Positions 35,483 to 58,718 of a stretch of DNA of 64,000 nt are shown piece after piece. The stretch is from Glandiceps talaboti. Its lineage: Eukaryota; Hemichordata; Enteropneusta; Spengelidae. The position numbers were made by a program, and so were the translations under genes. The stretch is taken from contig NC_135553.1 of assembly GCF_964340395.1 (NCBI RefSeq), positions 1,050,001-1,114,000 of the forward strand, given 5' to 3'. The notes under the pieces were generated by a model. The model was not told the origin of the DNA. It made no database searches and was given only the letters and a program-made list of their open reading frames with translations. Each line of letters starts with the position of its first letter. Positions within the stretch are counted from its first letter, which is position 1.

Positions 35483-36384
35483 AAATAGTACATAACTAAG
35501 CTATTTATACTGTTTAATAATAACTTGGTGTCATCGAAGACTAATTTAATTTGGTATATTGGTATAAATATTTGGCAAATATTATAATATATAGTTACAT
35601 ATCCTAAGTATTCAGATTGTTTCTAATCACAACGATCCTGTCCAGACACTTATAAAAAACACTTATAAATGTAACATAATCTTAGGGATGTATTTATACA
35701 AAAGTACTAATCTACACATCACTGAATAATTTAGACACAGGGTTATTTTTACAGCGAAAGTTAACAATGGACACAACTAAAATCACTCGATTCACGTAGC
35801 AATGTGCACAAATACTTTGAACTTTTAATTGTAAGGAGAACTTCATAGTTAATTTGGTAAGGACTTCCTAATAAAATTGACATATACATTTATAAAAAAA
35901 GAAGATGTGAGAGAAGACAAATCATGATTGTTAAAGGTACAATTTGTCACTTCCCTATTGTATTATACTGTCGTACTGATTACCCTACTTGCACATGTAC
36001 GGCAATGGTATGTCAATTAATGTAACTACCCATAAATATTGTGTAATACTTGTAAAAAAGCTGTAAAGTACAAAAGGTTAACCGTGGTAGAATGGTTAAA
36101 AGAGTCCTTGACAAAGACGTTTTATATATATATACAGTAATGTTATTTTAAGTGGGAATAACTTTACTCTGATATTATAAAAAAGGTCAAATCTATTATA
36201 TTTGTAAGGTATTTTGAAACTAATCCATACTGTATAATTTTAATCATAAAATAAAATATATTTATGTGTTGTCATCTTTTCAATAAAATTCAAATTTAAC
36301 AACATTGAAAGTGTTGCTATTTCAGCAGCAATAAATAGTATTGTTAGCAAAGCCTTGGCTGATATGTATATCCTTTACGTAAGC

Positions 36385-36775
36385 CTTTAACATTCCAAGA
36401 AAAATATACCCATACAAGCTGAAGTTTATGCATATCATTAGTAGGCATTGAACATTCCAAGAAGATCATACCCATACAAAGATTTATGCATATCATTAGC
36501 GAGTCTTCATAATTCCAAGAAAAACATACCTGTACAGGGATTTATGCATATCATTAGCGAGTCTTCATAATTCCAAGAAAAACATACCTGTACAGGGATT
36601 TATGCATATCATTAGTAAGTATTCAACATTCCAAAAAAAACATACCCGTACAGGGATTTATACGTATCATTAGTAGTCTTCATAATTCCGAGAAAAACAT
36701 ACCCGTACAGTGATTTATGCATATCATTAGCGAGTCTTCATATTTCCAAGAAAAACATACCCCTACAAATGAACA
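36385..36775 (+). repeat. About 60-bp tandem repeat, six diverged copies
   Basis: The core ATTCCAAGAAAAACATACCT followed by GTACAGGGATTTATGCATAT and CATTAGCGAGTCTTCATAA. Copies differ by substitutions and small indels; copies 3 and 4 are nearly identical. Confidence 0.9.
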
Positions 36776-37971
36776 AAGATTTATACAATGAACAAAATCA
36801 ACAACGTTTCTATAAAGTTCTGTGCACAATTATTTATGATAATAAATACGTTGAGTTGTTTGAATTAGGCAACACGTATATTTTGTAACGTCACTACATG
36901 CATTGAATACATTATACACGTCATTCTAATAAATCATTTTAATAAATGTTATGTTAACTTTATTCGTCTATTTTCTTTCGAGACCGCTACAATTTAGTGT
37001 CGTTATCTAATGGCTTTGTTGCTTTGGCGACTTCTACACGGTAAATACCGGTATAAGACAAATATATTCTGAATGAGTTCAACAGAATTAGGCAATGAAA
37101 TACATGTATTTTGTTGTATCTGCGATTGAAGTCTTTAATACTTTGTCATGTGATTAAATGACAGGTATGGTATGGTTACACCTTGCTACTTATTTCACTC
37201 CAATATTAATGTTTCTCGCTGCTGTATATATAACAATGTATTACGAAAGACGTGCAGAAAGTTTCACTTACTTATCATCATCATGTGGTTTTGAAAGATT
37301 ACATCACAATTCATGAATACAGAATTGTAACCTTCTCGCATTGTATGTAGTATTGCTATATTTCCCATATATCTTATGTGCTGTGACTCAATTTCATAGA
37401 ACCCTGTCCTTATTTTTAGTTAATTTCTAACACAATAATAATGATTGCATTGATACAATGCAAGACCGAGAAGATCCTATTTGTCATAAAAATCTAAAAA
37501 AAATTCAATATCTCCTAAACAATCCAGTATTATAACAAACAAACGTGTTTTAAATTATTGTTATTTCATCCATATAATATATTCCATGGGTACAAACTAA
37601 CTATTTGATGTAAGTATACTCTTAGCCATAACGTCATTCACAGCCTGTATATATGGCAGTAGTAAAATTTTATATATAAACACAGTGCGAGATTTGCCGC
37701 TACACCTCTTCAGATTCTTTGACTGCTGAATGTATTGTTAAGTGTAACTGTAAAATGCTGATGACAATTGAACAACCATACAACATATCATCATCTAGAA
37801 GATCACACTGCAAAAGTGGGGTGGCGCTCTTCATGACGAGATTTTCACAGATCCCCGAATTAATTTATGCCATCATTACTATTTTAATATTACCTCATCA
37901 TACATAGGCTGAACAAGACTCAAAGTCAGCACTCCTGATTATACATAAGCTTATGTACGTACGCGTGCACA

Positions 37972-38049
37972 CACATACATACATACATACATACATACAT
38001 ACATACATACATACATACATACATACATACATACATACATACATACATA
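37972..38049 (+). repeat. (CATA)n microsatellite
   Basis: About 18 CATA units. Confidence 0.97.
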
Positions 38050-39247
38050 AAACATGTGAACTTATATATGTCGATTGAGTAGTTTCATTTCCAGTGCAAA
38101 GTAATGTTACCTTCCATGACAAATAAACAATAGATATTTATCATCATGTACAGACGCAGTCAACAGATTTGAAATATTAATTAAATGATGATAACAAAAG
38201 GGTAAAGTCATGGCGAATATAGATGCACTGTATTGAAATGTGAACACCTCGGAATGGTCCCAATGATTGCCATGGAAGGCATGCGTGGATTCCACAAAGA
38301 ATGGTTTTGGTATATATATGTATGTGTATTCCCTGTAACACCGGAAGTCTTAGCATACTTCATTTTCACAAAATTATGTTCGTTAATAATATCCATGTTT
38401 ATTTTTGTTTCACTTTGAAATTACAAAACACGACATGACGCCCGTAAATTATATCATATTTGCACTTGTTGTTAATGCAACACATTTATTTAAACCTGTC
38501 AGCTAAAAACGTCACAAATACATGAAAATATCTATATTTCTCTTATATCTGTCATGTCATCATAGTGCAAAGTACAGAACTTTTGAAATTGTTATTGTAT
38601 ATTATTTTATATAAGTAACGATATGTCATCGCTCAGTGACTTATACAAAATGTGCAGCAGTTGTCAAAGGAATATAGTCATATGTGTTATGGCTTGCGAG
38701 AATAGTGTTGCTTAAATTAACAACCAAACGAACACAATACCAAAGATTTAATGTACATACAGTTTTAGCGATATCGTTTCAGTCAAGTGTAAAACACACA
38801 CAGTACTTGATTTAGTATGGTTCAAAGTGATTGACATAACAGATCTATGGTCAGGGGTGAACCATTGTAGAAGTACTGTTAGATATGTACTTTGATACGT
38901 AAATCATGTTAAGCATTTTGATGATAACTTTCACTGAATTGTAACTTGAGTTCCTGGACCTTGATTATATTTTCTTATGGTATTCGGTGATATTATTAAT
39001 GTGGTTTTATAATAAGTGATTTTTTTAGAGAATCAAAGCATAATCTTTAGTAATGAAAAATGTTTATTTGAAGGTTTCAACTTATGCTGAAATATTTCCG
39101 TTTAAAATAAAGCGTATTGTTACCTGATTGTATAAAATACCTGTGATCATAAAATATCAAATCTGCATAGCACATGTGTTTAGATATCATGGATATTACA
39201 TCAACATGTTATGTTGGAAATATTTGTTAGTCTTTGTTGAAGAGACC

Positions 39248-39345
39248 TTGTAAGGTACACCGCGTGACCGGGCGCCCTCACACATCAGTAAACCCCTTTC
39301 ACCGGTGAGGGCGGAGCGACACGACAGTCAATACTGTAGACTATG
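39248..39345. mobile_element. Hairpin MITE, copy 2 (opposite orientation to copy 1)
   Basis: TGTAAGGTACACCGCGTGAC starts it, then GGGCGCCCTCACAC and CACCGGTGAGGGCGGAGCGA, ending ACAGTCAATACTGTAGAC. It aligns with the reverse complement of 20131-20217, with a slightly larger loop. Confidence 0.65.
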
Positions 39346-39690
39346 AATATTAATTAGTATGATTCTTGAATTATATATCAATCAATCTGATTTTTTGTCA
39401 GCTGTTTATCATTTATCTGATTGTTTCAAGACTATTTTGAACCACTAAAAATGTAAAACTTAAATTCAAAGTTCAATTTTTAGTTTTTCTACTATCAACA
39501 TGCAAATGTTTCGCTCGGATCCGTCTAAACATTCGCCGACAAAAAAAATGGCTTTACAAACGGCAAGATTTAAAGAAACCTTAGTATCTAATAATCATAA
39601 TCTGCTAGTTATCAATGTTCGATGTCATTAAACTGAGCTAATATTCCATGCACTAGTACTCTTGTTAATGCTACTGTATCATAACTGTAT

Positions 39691-50129
<10,439 letters not shown>

Positions 50130-52911
50130 GACTTTAAATCTGCCTTGCGCTAACTTTTAAAGGGACGTTGTTTTCAAACGAGTATTGTTTATGTTGACTT
50201 TCAACAGTATCTCTCTGGGACACCTTTTAAAGCACAGTACATAATTATATGGATATCTCATGTTGTAGATTCACCTATCCCATCGCTCGAACGATGTTAA
50301 ATGATTCTTGATTGACACTATGTTAGACGAGGGGGTGTCGTTTCTGTCACGACATCAGTAAATCTTCAGCCTTGGTTGATTAGTTCACAACTGAAACCTC
50401 GAGTACTCGAGTACATTAGGGCCTGTGACGCAACGTTAATTTATTCAAGATGACGTCGACTTATGAATAATTCATATATTCATATAATAACTTTATACCC
50501 TTTAGCTGTCAAAATGTTGACTCAGTGTTTGACATGTACAGAATTAGCAGTCCTCTACCGGAGCTAATATTAAAGTTTGTGTAGCGGGGTATAACCATAG
50601 ACACTGGTGTTAATTTGAAAGTGTTGGGAAGACGCTATCATGATTTTTAAGGCTATCATTGAGTTTATATGTTAGACGAGGGGGTGTCGTTTCTGTCAGG
50701 ACATCAATAAATCTCCAGCCTTGGTTGATTGGTTCACAAGTGAAAACACCGAGTATGTTGAGAGTGTTTACAATGTATAGCAGCTACGAAAGTCAAAACA
50801 GTCAAATTAGCCGGTGTATTCTGTCTTGCTCTGCTCTGACCTATCAAGTAATGGTACCAAATAGTGCACTTTAGGGACAGGTCAGTTTATCCACCCGGGG
50901 GGGGGGATTGTTCCATCAGGCCAACGACAAGTCACTGACCACCCTCCGTAAAACTAAAAACAGACTGACCCCCTTTCACTTATTTCTAAAACATGATGAC
51001 TCCCCCCCCCCCCCCATGTCCTAATTACATGACAGGTGTTTCATCATGACTCAGAGTTGACTGCTTGACTATGTCTCGCAAATACTTTATAAGACATCAG
51101 AGTATCAGAAACTATTCTCTATACATAGGGTTGAAATATAAGGTCAGCACATCTGATGGTTGTATCACATTGGTAGGGACAGTGTTGGACAGTTTCTTAC
51201 TGACGTGACGATCATTTCGCATCTTTCGAGTAAACAAATCAAATATGCTGCTGAAGTTGAAAACAACCGAGCATTAGTTTTGTTAATTCATGATAGGCTG
51301 GAATTAACTATGGCTTTATGTTCATTTCAGTTATATTTTAAACAATGTGTTGAAACTAATGTCTTGGGAGGGAAGGAGCAGTGAAAACAAAGTGAAACAG
51401 GCTTCATGTTTACATGAAACAATTGATAAGTTTATTCCTTTATGGAATCCCTAAATCGACAAGATTTCAGTAACAAGTGCTAGACAATAGACACTATTTA
51501 TGGTTATAGACATCATATATTTATATACAGACATTATATAGTACATGTATCTACAAAACTGAGTTAATTATAATACTATACCATGGCCTGTACACATAAA
51601 ATGTCTTTGACATTAATTTTACAAAGTACAGGCATATTCTTCTAGAAACTACCAAATCAACAATTGTAATTCTGTATTTCAGTACTAAAACCTGTCTTGA
51701 CGAAAAAAACACGTATCGAGAAGGAAACATTCGCTTTCAGCTTCACATTGTTATATATATCTATATCTACTTATCGGAAAAGAGCGTTTTGACATTTGAT
51801 GTCGATATGTACTAGAGTCCATACGTACTTGCTTATCCGAAAATGTATACTCTATCTTTTTTAAATTTGTGAATAAAGTATATATCTTATAATAGTACAA
51901 GAAGCACAATATGTCAAAAAAGTACAGTCACGTGACACTGGTTTACAGTCACGTGACACTGATTTCCCTATAAAAATAATAGAGGAAGACAATTGTTGCT
52001 AACGAGAATGAAGTAAATATATAGTCCCGTCCGTCCTTAATTACAACAGAGAAAACAGTATAAAGAATGAAAGCCATTTTTTTGCAACAGATGATCAAGA
52101 AACAATTGCTAAGATCACTTCTATTGTGTAGTACTATGAATCATGTTACACGTGTACTGTAACGGCATAACATACATTTATTTATCTATTTATAACGTCC
52201 ATAAAGTCCTGTCTTGGTCTATTTGATATAAATTCTCACTGTTGATATTTCAGTCAGATAGTCTAACACTTGGTTTAAATTAGCAGTGAAATTGGATTTC
52301 ATTATGAAGAACAAGAATATGGGTCGGTATATTTTTACGATAAAGTACACGGGGAAACTATCAACCATATTTCAATGAATTATTGAGCTCCCCCCCCGCC
52401 CCCATCAGATTTCAGTGATATAGATTTATGTACTATATGCAGCTTTCCACAGCCATGAACTTTTAGAAACCATGTCACAATACGCAATGTCGTTATAACT
52501 AACCAATTTGTACATCTAATCGCATTTTCACATTTAATAATACGTGATAACTAAAAGCTATCAGGATAAACCCCATGTCATTAAAATTTAAAATCAGATT
52601 AACCTAAGTCTTGGGATCCTTTTTAAAATATCGAATTGAATATAAACTACTTTCCGCATTTATGTACAGACAATAAAGACGATCGAACGAATCCTAATAA
52701 TCCCCACGTGTACTTAGTCTGGAAGCCTAGCCTTTATTGTTTCACGGTTGGTCTATAATTCCGATCCAAATTCGTTGGCGAATGATAAACGTATTGGCTA
52801 AAAACAAAAGAATACTTCCATACGGCCCATAGAGTATGTCTATATGAAGAACTTGGAACATGCAGAATCCCGCCTGACGATAGCATACAATGTGATGAGA
52901 TTGGTATGTCT
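50130..52911. other. Intergenic region between aquaporin B and aquaporin C
   Basis: Contains the upstream region of B and the 3' flank of C. An imperfect direct repeat of about 84 bp (GTTAGACGAGGGGGTGTCGT start) occurs at 50323-50405 and 50671-50755, and a 21-bp duplication (TACAGTCACGTGACACTG) at about 51925 and 51944. No further gene recognised. Confidence 0.55.
50323..50755 (+). repeat. 84-bp direct repeat pair
   Basis: GTTAGACGAGGGGGTGTCGT ... CAGCCTTGGTTGATT at 50323 and again at 50671, about 348 bp apart, in the 5' flank of aquaporin B. It may be a duplicated regulatory segment or fragment of an interspersed repeat. Confidence 0.8.
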
Positions 52912-53830
52912 TCAATCTTCCTTTAATATCCATCTTTTATCAGGTGACGCCAAAAGTAATCTGATCAGAGAGACGAGACACGATTAAAGCTTCCTTATGT
53001 AGATTTTGAAAGCAGCTTTAAAAATGAAATTGTTTCCCTAAAATAGTATATCATAACATAAATTTCAGAATAATAAGGTGGTGAAAATATATTTTCTTTT
53101 TCTTCTTCTTATATGTATTGTAATTCAACATTTTTTATTCTCTTCTCGGTCTTCGTCAATAATTCTGTCATGAACAATTGAAGATCGCTTCGTGCGAAGG
53201 GCATAACAAATATCGATGAGATGGAGATTTTAGGCCCCTGAAGTTTAGCTAGGGGAAAATGAGCACGTATCCTTCAATAGAAATTTACCTTGTACGTCTG
53301 TTAACAAAGTACGGCAGTTAACGGTTGACTTACCTGTAGACGAGACCAGAACATACAGCGCCAGCTGGCGGTCCAACCCAGTAAACCCAATGATCTGTCC
53401 AAATACCAGAAACCACTGCTGGTCCGAAACTACGTGCTGGATTCATTGAAGCACCAGACGTTGTTCCACTGTTGAAATAGAAATATCAAATCAATTGTAT
53501 AGATGTTGTTTTATTCTGTTGAGTGACATCATTTTTACAGCAAGTGCGTTGAACGTCAGTCTAGTGATTTGATAACGAAATGGCCACCTTGGCCTACTAG
53601 GGCCTCTTAGACCGCAGATACTTAGCTATCTGACTCATCATACTAGCTTGCAAGTTCTGGCGATTGACATTTTCAAGACAGATAGCCAAATCTCTAGGCT
53701 ATATCCGTATTTTCCCCAGAGTGTGAAATTAAACATACTACTTAACCGAACTGTTTCATTTTACATTATCATATTTTCACGAGTTCAAATGAAATCCAGG
53801 GTCAGTCTAATTGATAGATCAGTCTTAGAT

Positions 53831-53886
<56 letters not shown>

Positions 53887-56800
53887 TAAATAAATGCACT
53901 CTAGCCTCGGATCGTTCACTAGATGAAAACGGTGATAATATCAAACCATTATCGATATCCATCTTTGCAATAATATAAATGACAAAACCAAGCCGTCAAG
54001 TGGGACGCCTGTGCATGTGAGTAACTTATGATGAGGTATCGTGGAGACGACATTGAAGTCTAGCAAACCATACCACATAACATTATTATACAGATAATAC
54101 TATTTACTTTGTAGCCAATTCATACATCCATCTCTCTTGACATTGTTAGAGGGTTTGATATTGTTCTGATCGGGTCAATAAGGTCATCTGATTTATCACA
54201 CTATAACCAGCCCTTATACAACCAACATCATGACAATTTTCTATCATAAAGCTCTCTTGACAAAATTTACAACGCCTGTTTTCCCGATCTGACCTGATTT
54301 ACATTAAATAATCCTATATATTACAATATGGCTCCAGGCCCCGGCTAATTGCAATCACTGTCAGCACTATAACCACAGTCGCAATCTACAACCATGAAAA
54401 AGACACCAGTGTGTTTGCTGGAATGAAGTGAGCCAAGGAAAGTGGATGCAAAGACAAAATTAAGTAAAAACAATACAACTGATACAAAAACAACAGCGAG
54501 TGACTTTGATGTAGGTTTACACAACACTTTTATCAGCTTGTTTATGGAAGTTATAATGTAACGGTAACAGTCGGACTCCATCATTATAATGTGATCTCTA
54601 GCTGTAAACAGAGTTATGGGATCCGAGGCTTATATAGTGTTTACACTAAGTTACCGACACTAAGTACATTGTATGTCTTTGCATGAAACTTATCTCATTC
54701 CTGCTGACCACAAACAAGCATATGCACCGGTGTTTTTTCTCTGGTTGAAGAAACCTTGCATTTGTTTTGTGCTTATTTTGTATGCTGTTATACAGTCTGT
54801 TTTTCCTTTATAATTTGTGACTTTTTTGTTGTTAGTGCGAGTTCAAAAGTAATCGTAGAAATAAGAAATGAAAAAGATCAGAGTACAATATACATTTGTC
54901 AGGAAACAAAACTAAATTTAAAAAATGCCATTTGTCATCAAATGTTTGCAACATATTGTTTCTCCTAGAGATCATGAAGTGTTCGGTTTTGCATCAAGTG
55001 TTCGGTTTTGCTTCACCACTAATATTGTCGATCACTCAATTAAAAGATGGGAGTATACTTTTAATGATGAAATGTTCGGTTTTGCTTCACCACTCTAATG
55101 TTGTCTATCACTAAATTAAAAGGTGGGAGTACACTTTTAATCTTCTTACACTCATAGACCGTTTCCTTGACAATAATGAATAAATGGGTCACTGAAAGTA
55201 AAGGATACCCTAAAGTACTTAGTTTGGTTGTAGAATTCTACGTGGTCTCTGGTAAGTTACGTCACTGAGAAATGAAGCTATTCCAAGTGGTTTGAACACT
55301 GTCACTCTCTACAAAGCGATGTACTAAATTTTCCTCCGTTCTCACAAAGACGGTACACAAACAACATGAGGGTGATACTGTAGAGTTGTATTATATTATT
55401 ATTATTATGTACTAATTTGTGACTTTACACGCAACTTCGAGTCAAATAAACTGTAATTTGTACTGTGCTATGCTGTGCTGTGCTGTACTATACAGAACAG
55501 TTATTGTACTGTACTGTGCTGTAATGCACTGTACTGTGTTGTGATGTGCTGTACTGTACTGTTCTGAACTGCAGTTGCATGTATCTGGTACTACTCTACT
55601 CTACTCTACTCTACTCTACTCTGATACTTAGTTAGAAAGTGTTCAACCCAGCGATTGTTATTTCTACATATTCTATATTTGATCCCAGACAACTAAAGAC
55701 CTCACTGTAGTGTTCTGAGGCTTGATCTTGTAATTGTTGTATAGATCAAACCATGCTATGTGGTTGTAAGCCACCAACATTAGTTCTGAGTGTGCTAAAC
55801 TTATCTATACCATTTGTATTCTCCAGATTGTGTATGTAAGAGTTGTTTGACTTACCCAGCTAATATGTCAACTACTACAGCTAAACCAATTACCAATGGT
55901 GCCATGTTGCTGGGTTTACTTTCAACAGCTGCTTGTAAAACTGTGGATACCAGTACCATGGTAAGTATCCACTCACAACCTATAGCCTTGTCTGTGGCTA
56001 CACCTTCACCTATTAACGTTGCCCCGCCATTGATAGCATCAAACTTCTCGGCGGTTAACACAGCCTTTTGACACAAAGCAAACATGTAAGTATGACATTT
56101 CAGACATTTGACAAAATGGAAACGAATTGTTTGATGGATGGATGTAATTTGATCATTAGGTGTGACAATTGACGTCTATTTAAGACATTCAGAAAATTGA
56201 CCATTGTGAAGGCCAAGTGATGGACCTATACAATGACATTCGTTGATCCAACACCAGAATTTCTCACACGACCATTAACTCATAATCACATTATAGTATG
56301 TCTATAAAACGCACATTTACTGTCAGAAATTATTTCATTTTGTAAGGAAAATCTACAGATTGCTCACTTTGTGACACAGTTATGACGATTTACTTTCGCA
56401 ATGGAATGAATATATTGAATTGTAACGACGACCATATAAGAAATTATCATGGCTATCTCAGCATTGATGTTTAATTAATGACTTCTAATGACCATGTAAT
56501 TCCTTTTGACCTTCGATTTAAACTAATAAAGATAGGGGGTGCCATTTTAAGTAGAAACATCGAAATACTATAGAGAACGCATATGAGAGGTGTATATCAT
56601 TAAAAAGTGTTATCTGAAGTGGTGTTATTTGTACAGTTATAGTTATGATATAATTTGTATTACCTAATAAATATAAACTGATCATGACGGATTTGGAATG
56701 CATATACAACCTGTACAAAGTTTACGTTATCAACAAGGCAAGCACATATATATACATAGGTACAGGTATTGGAAAGGTATGTACGGCTCGTATGTTGGTC

Positions 56801-58515
56801 CGTGCTAGTTACCAACCGATAACCTTGTGACCCTCTTCTCTCCAATAAATGCATGAAATGTGTCAGCTGTAAATTTGTAAAACACCATGAATGACAAGCT
56901 GAATTTCGCTGTAATTTCGATAAAATACGTAATCTGCAAAGCCTATACAAAAACTTGTCTGTTTACACAAAGACATAATTACAAGAATCACACAATTTAA
57001 GTTTTGATTCTGGTGTACAATTATTTAAAGATTACAATAGTTACTGGTGAAGTAAAGACACTAGGTGGTCATAGACTTAAAAAATCAAAGGCGAAGGTCT
57101 TGGGGGTGGAGTTACAAAGTTCGACAACTTATTTGTCTACGAAATACGACAGATTTATAAATAGTCAGTTATTTATGTGAAATTCCTACTATTATCACCA
57201 TTATGCTTGAACGTTGCAATTTAAATTTACAACTTTGCAAAGTAAGTAATAATCATGTTAAAAGTTGCAGGTATCTGGTCGTTCACTACCAGATAACAAC
57301 AATAATAATAATGTTAGTTTTTATATAGAGCTTTCACACAGTCTGCTTAAAACGTTTTACAAGTATTACCCCTGGCACAGACTAATAGCGGCACAGCGGC
57401 CCTTAATACTTCCTCAACTCCCCGGGGAGATCCATTGCCGCCTCTGTAAGCACGTAGGATTAAAGCATTCACATTGCAACCACCATCCTACCAGGTGCCC
57501 AATTACACAGCTTTATTAACTCAGTGGGGGTACAATCGTGGTTCAAATCTTGCCGAAGGATCTGATATTCAGACACAAATGGCACCGACTGACCTCGAAG
57601 CTGCAGATTCCAAGCCGGTCAATCTAACTATTCGACCATCATGACTCTGTCTCTACACCGTATATCAGAGAAGTGCGAGGATAATATTTTACGTTTATAT
57701 TTTTACATTACAAATATTTAAAACCTAATTTTGACGTAGATTCATGAATACTATCAATTCCTATGAATGCAGTTTAAAATTAAGTTGAGAGATTTCCAAA
57801 AGTTGGAAAAAAATGAAAATATAGCTCAAATGCTTTTGGCTCAAATTATTTTGGTGGAAAAGCATTCGATACTAAAAGGTTAAAACGAGCTTTAAAATGA
57901 TGTGTCTATTATCCTCTAATGTAAATAAATAGAGAATTTAAAATTTGTAAATAAATAGAATTTAAAATTTGTAAATAAATAGAGAATTTAACATTTGTAG
58001 CATTGCATTTATATGTTATCTGACTCACCATGACAAGTCCAGATCCACAGATAGCACCCAATAATTGGAACACTATATACAGGCATCCTACAATGACATT
58101 TAATTCTCCGGCTATCAGGATTCCTAACGTCACACAGGGGTTAAAATGGCCACCACTGAAAAAGTATAGTAAAGGTTTAATTTTTTCATTACCAATACCA
58201 TTATCGTGGTGGTGGGGGTGGTGGGGGTGGTGGTGGTGGTGGTGGTGGTGGTGGTGGTGGTGGTGGTAGTGGTAGTGGTCGTCATCGTCGTCGTAACAGT
58301 CTACAAACAATGTCAGTTTTGTTTATTTGAAATAATCTCTGCCCCCCCCCCCAACTTCCATAATTTTCCACGGGAGTGGGATGGAGGGTGGTGGTGGGGG
58401 TGATGGTGTTTGACATTCCATATCAGAAGCATGGCCGGGGGAACATGTTACGTGGAGATTAGTTTTCCGATAACGGTATACATACATACATACATACATA
58501 CATACATACATACAT

Positions 58516-58564
<49 letters not shown>

Positions 58565-58639
58565 TACATACATACATACATACATACATACATACATACA
58601 TGTACATACATACATACATACATACATACATACATACAT

Positions 58640-58670
<31 letters not shown>

Positions 58671-58687
58671 TTCATACATACATACAT

Positions 58688-58718
<31 letters not shown>

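Larger units (their letters stand above)
34967..39690. other. Region between the convergent aquaporin A and B genes
   Basis: The 3' flanks of two tail-to-tail genes. It contains a (GATT)n tract at 35434-35480, a tandem repeat at 36385-36770, a (CATA)n tract at 37972-38048 and a hairpin MITE at 39248-39345. AT-rich sequence with several AATAAA words; no gene recognised. Confidence 0.6.
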
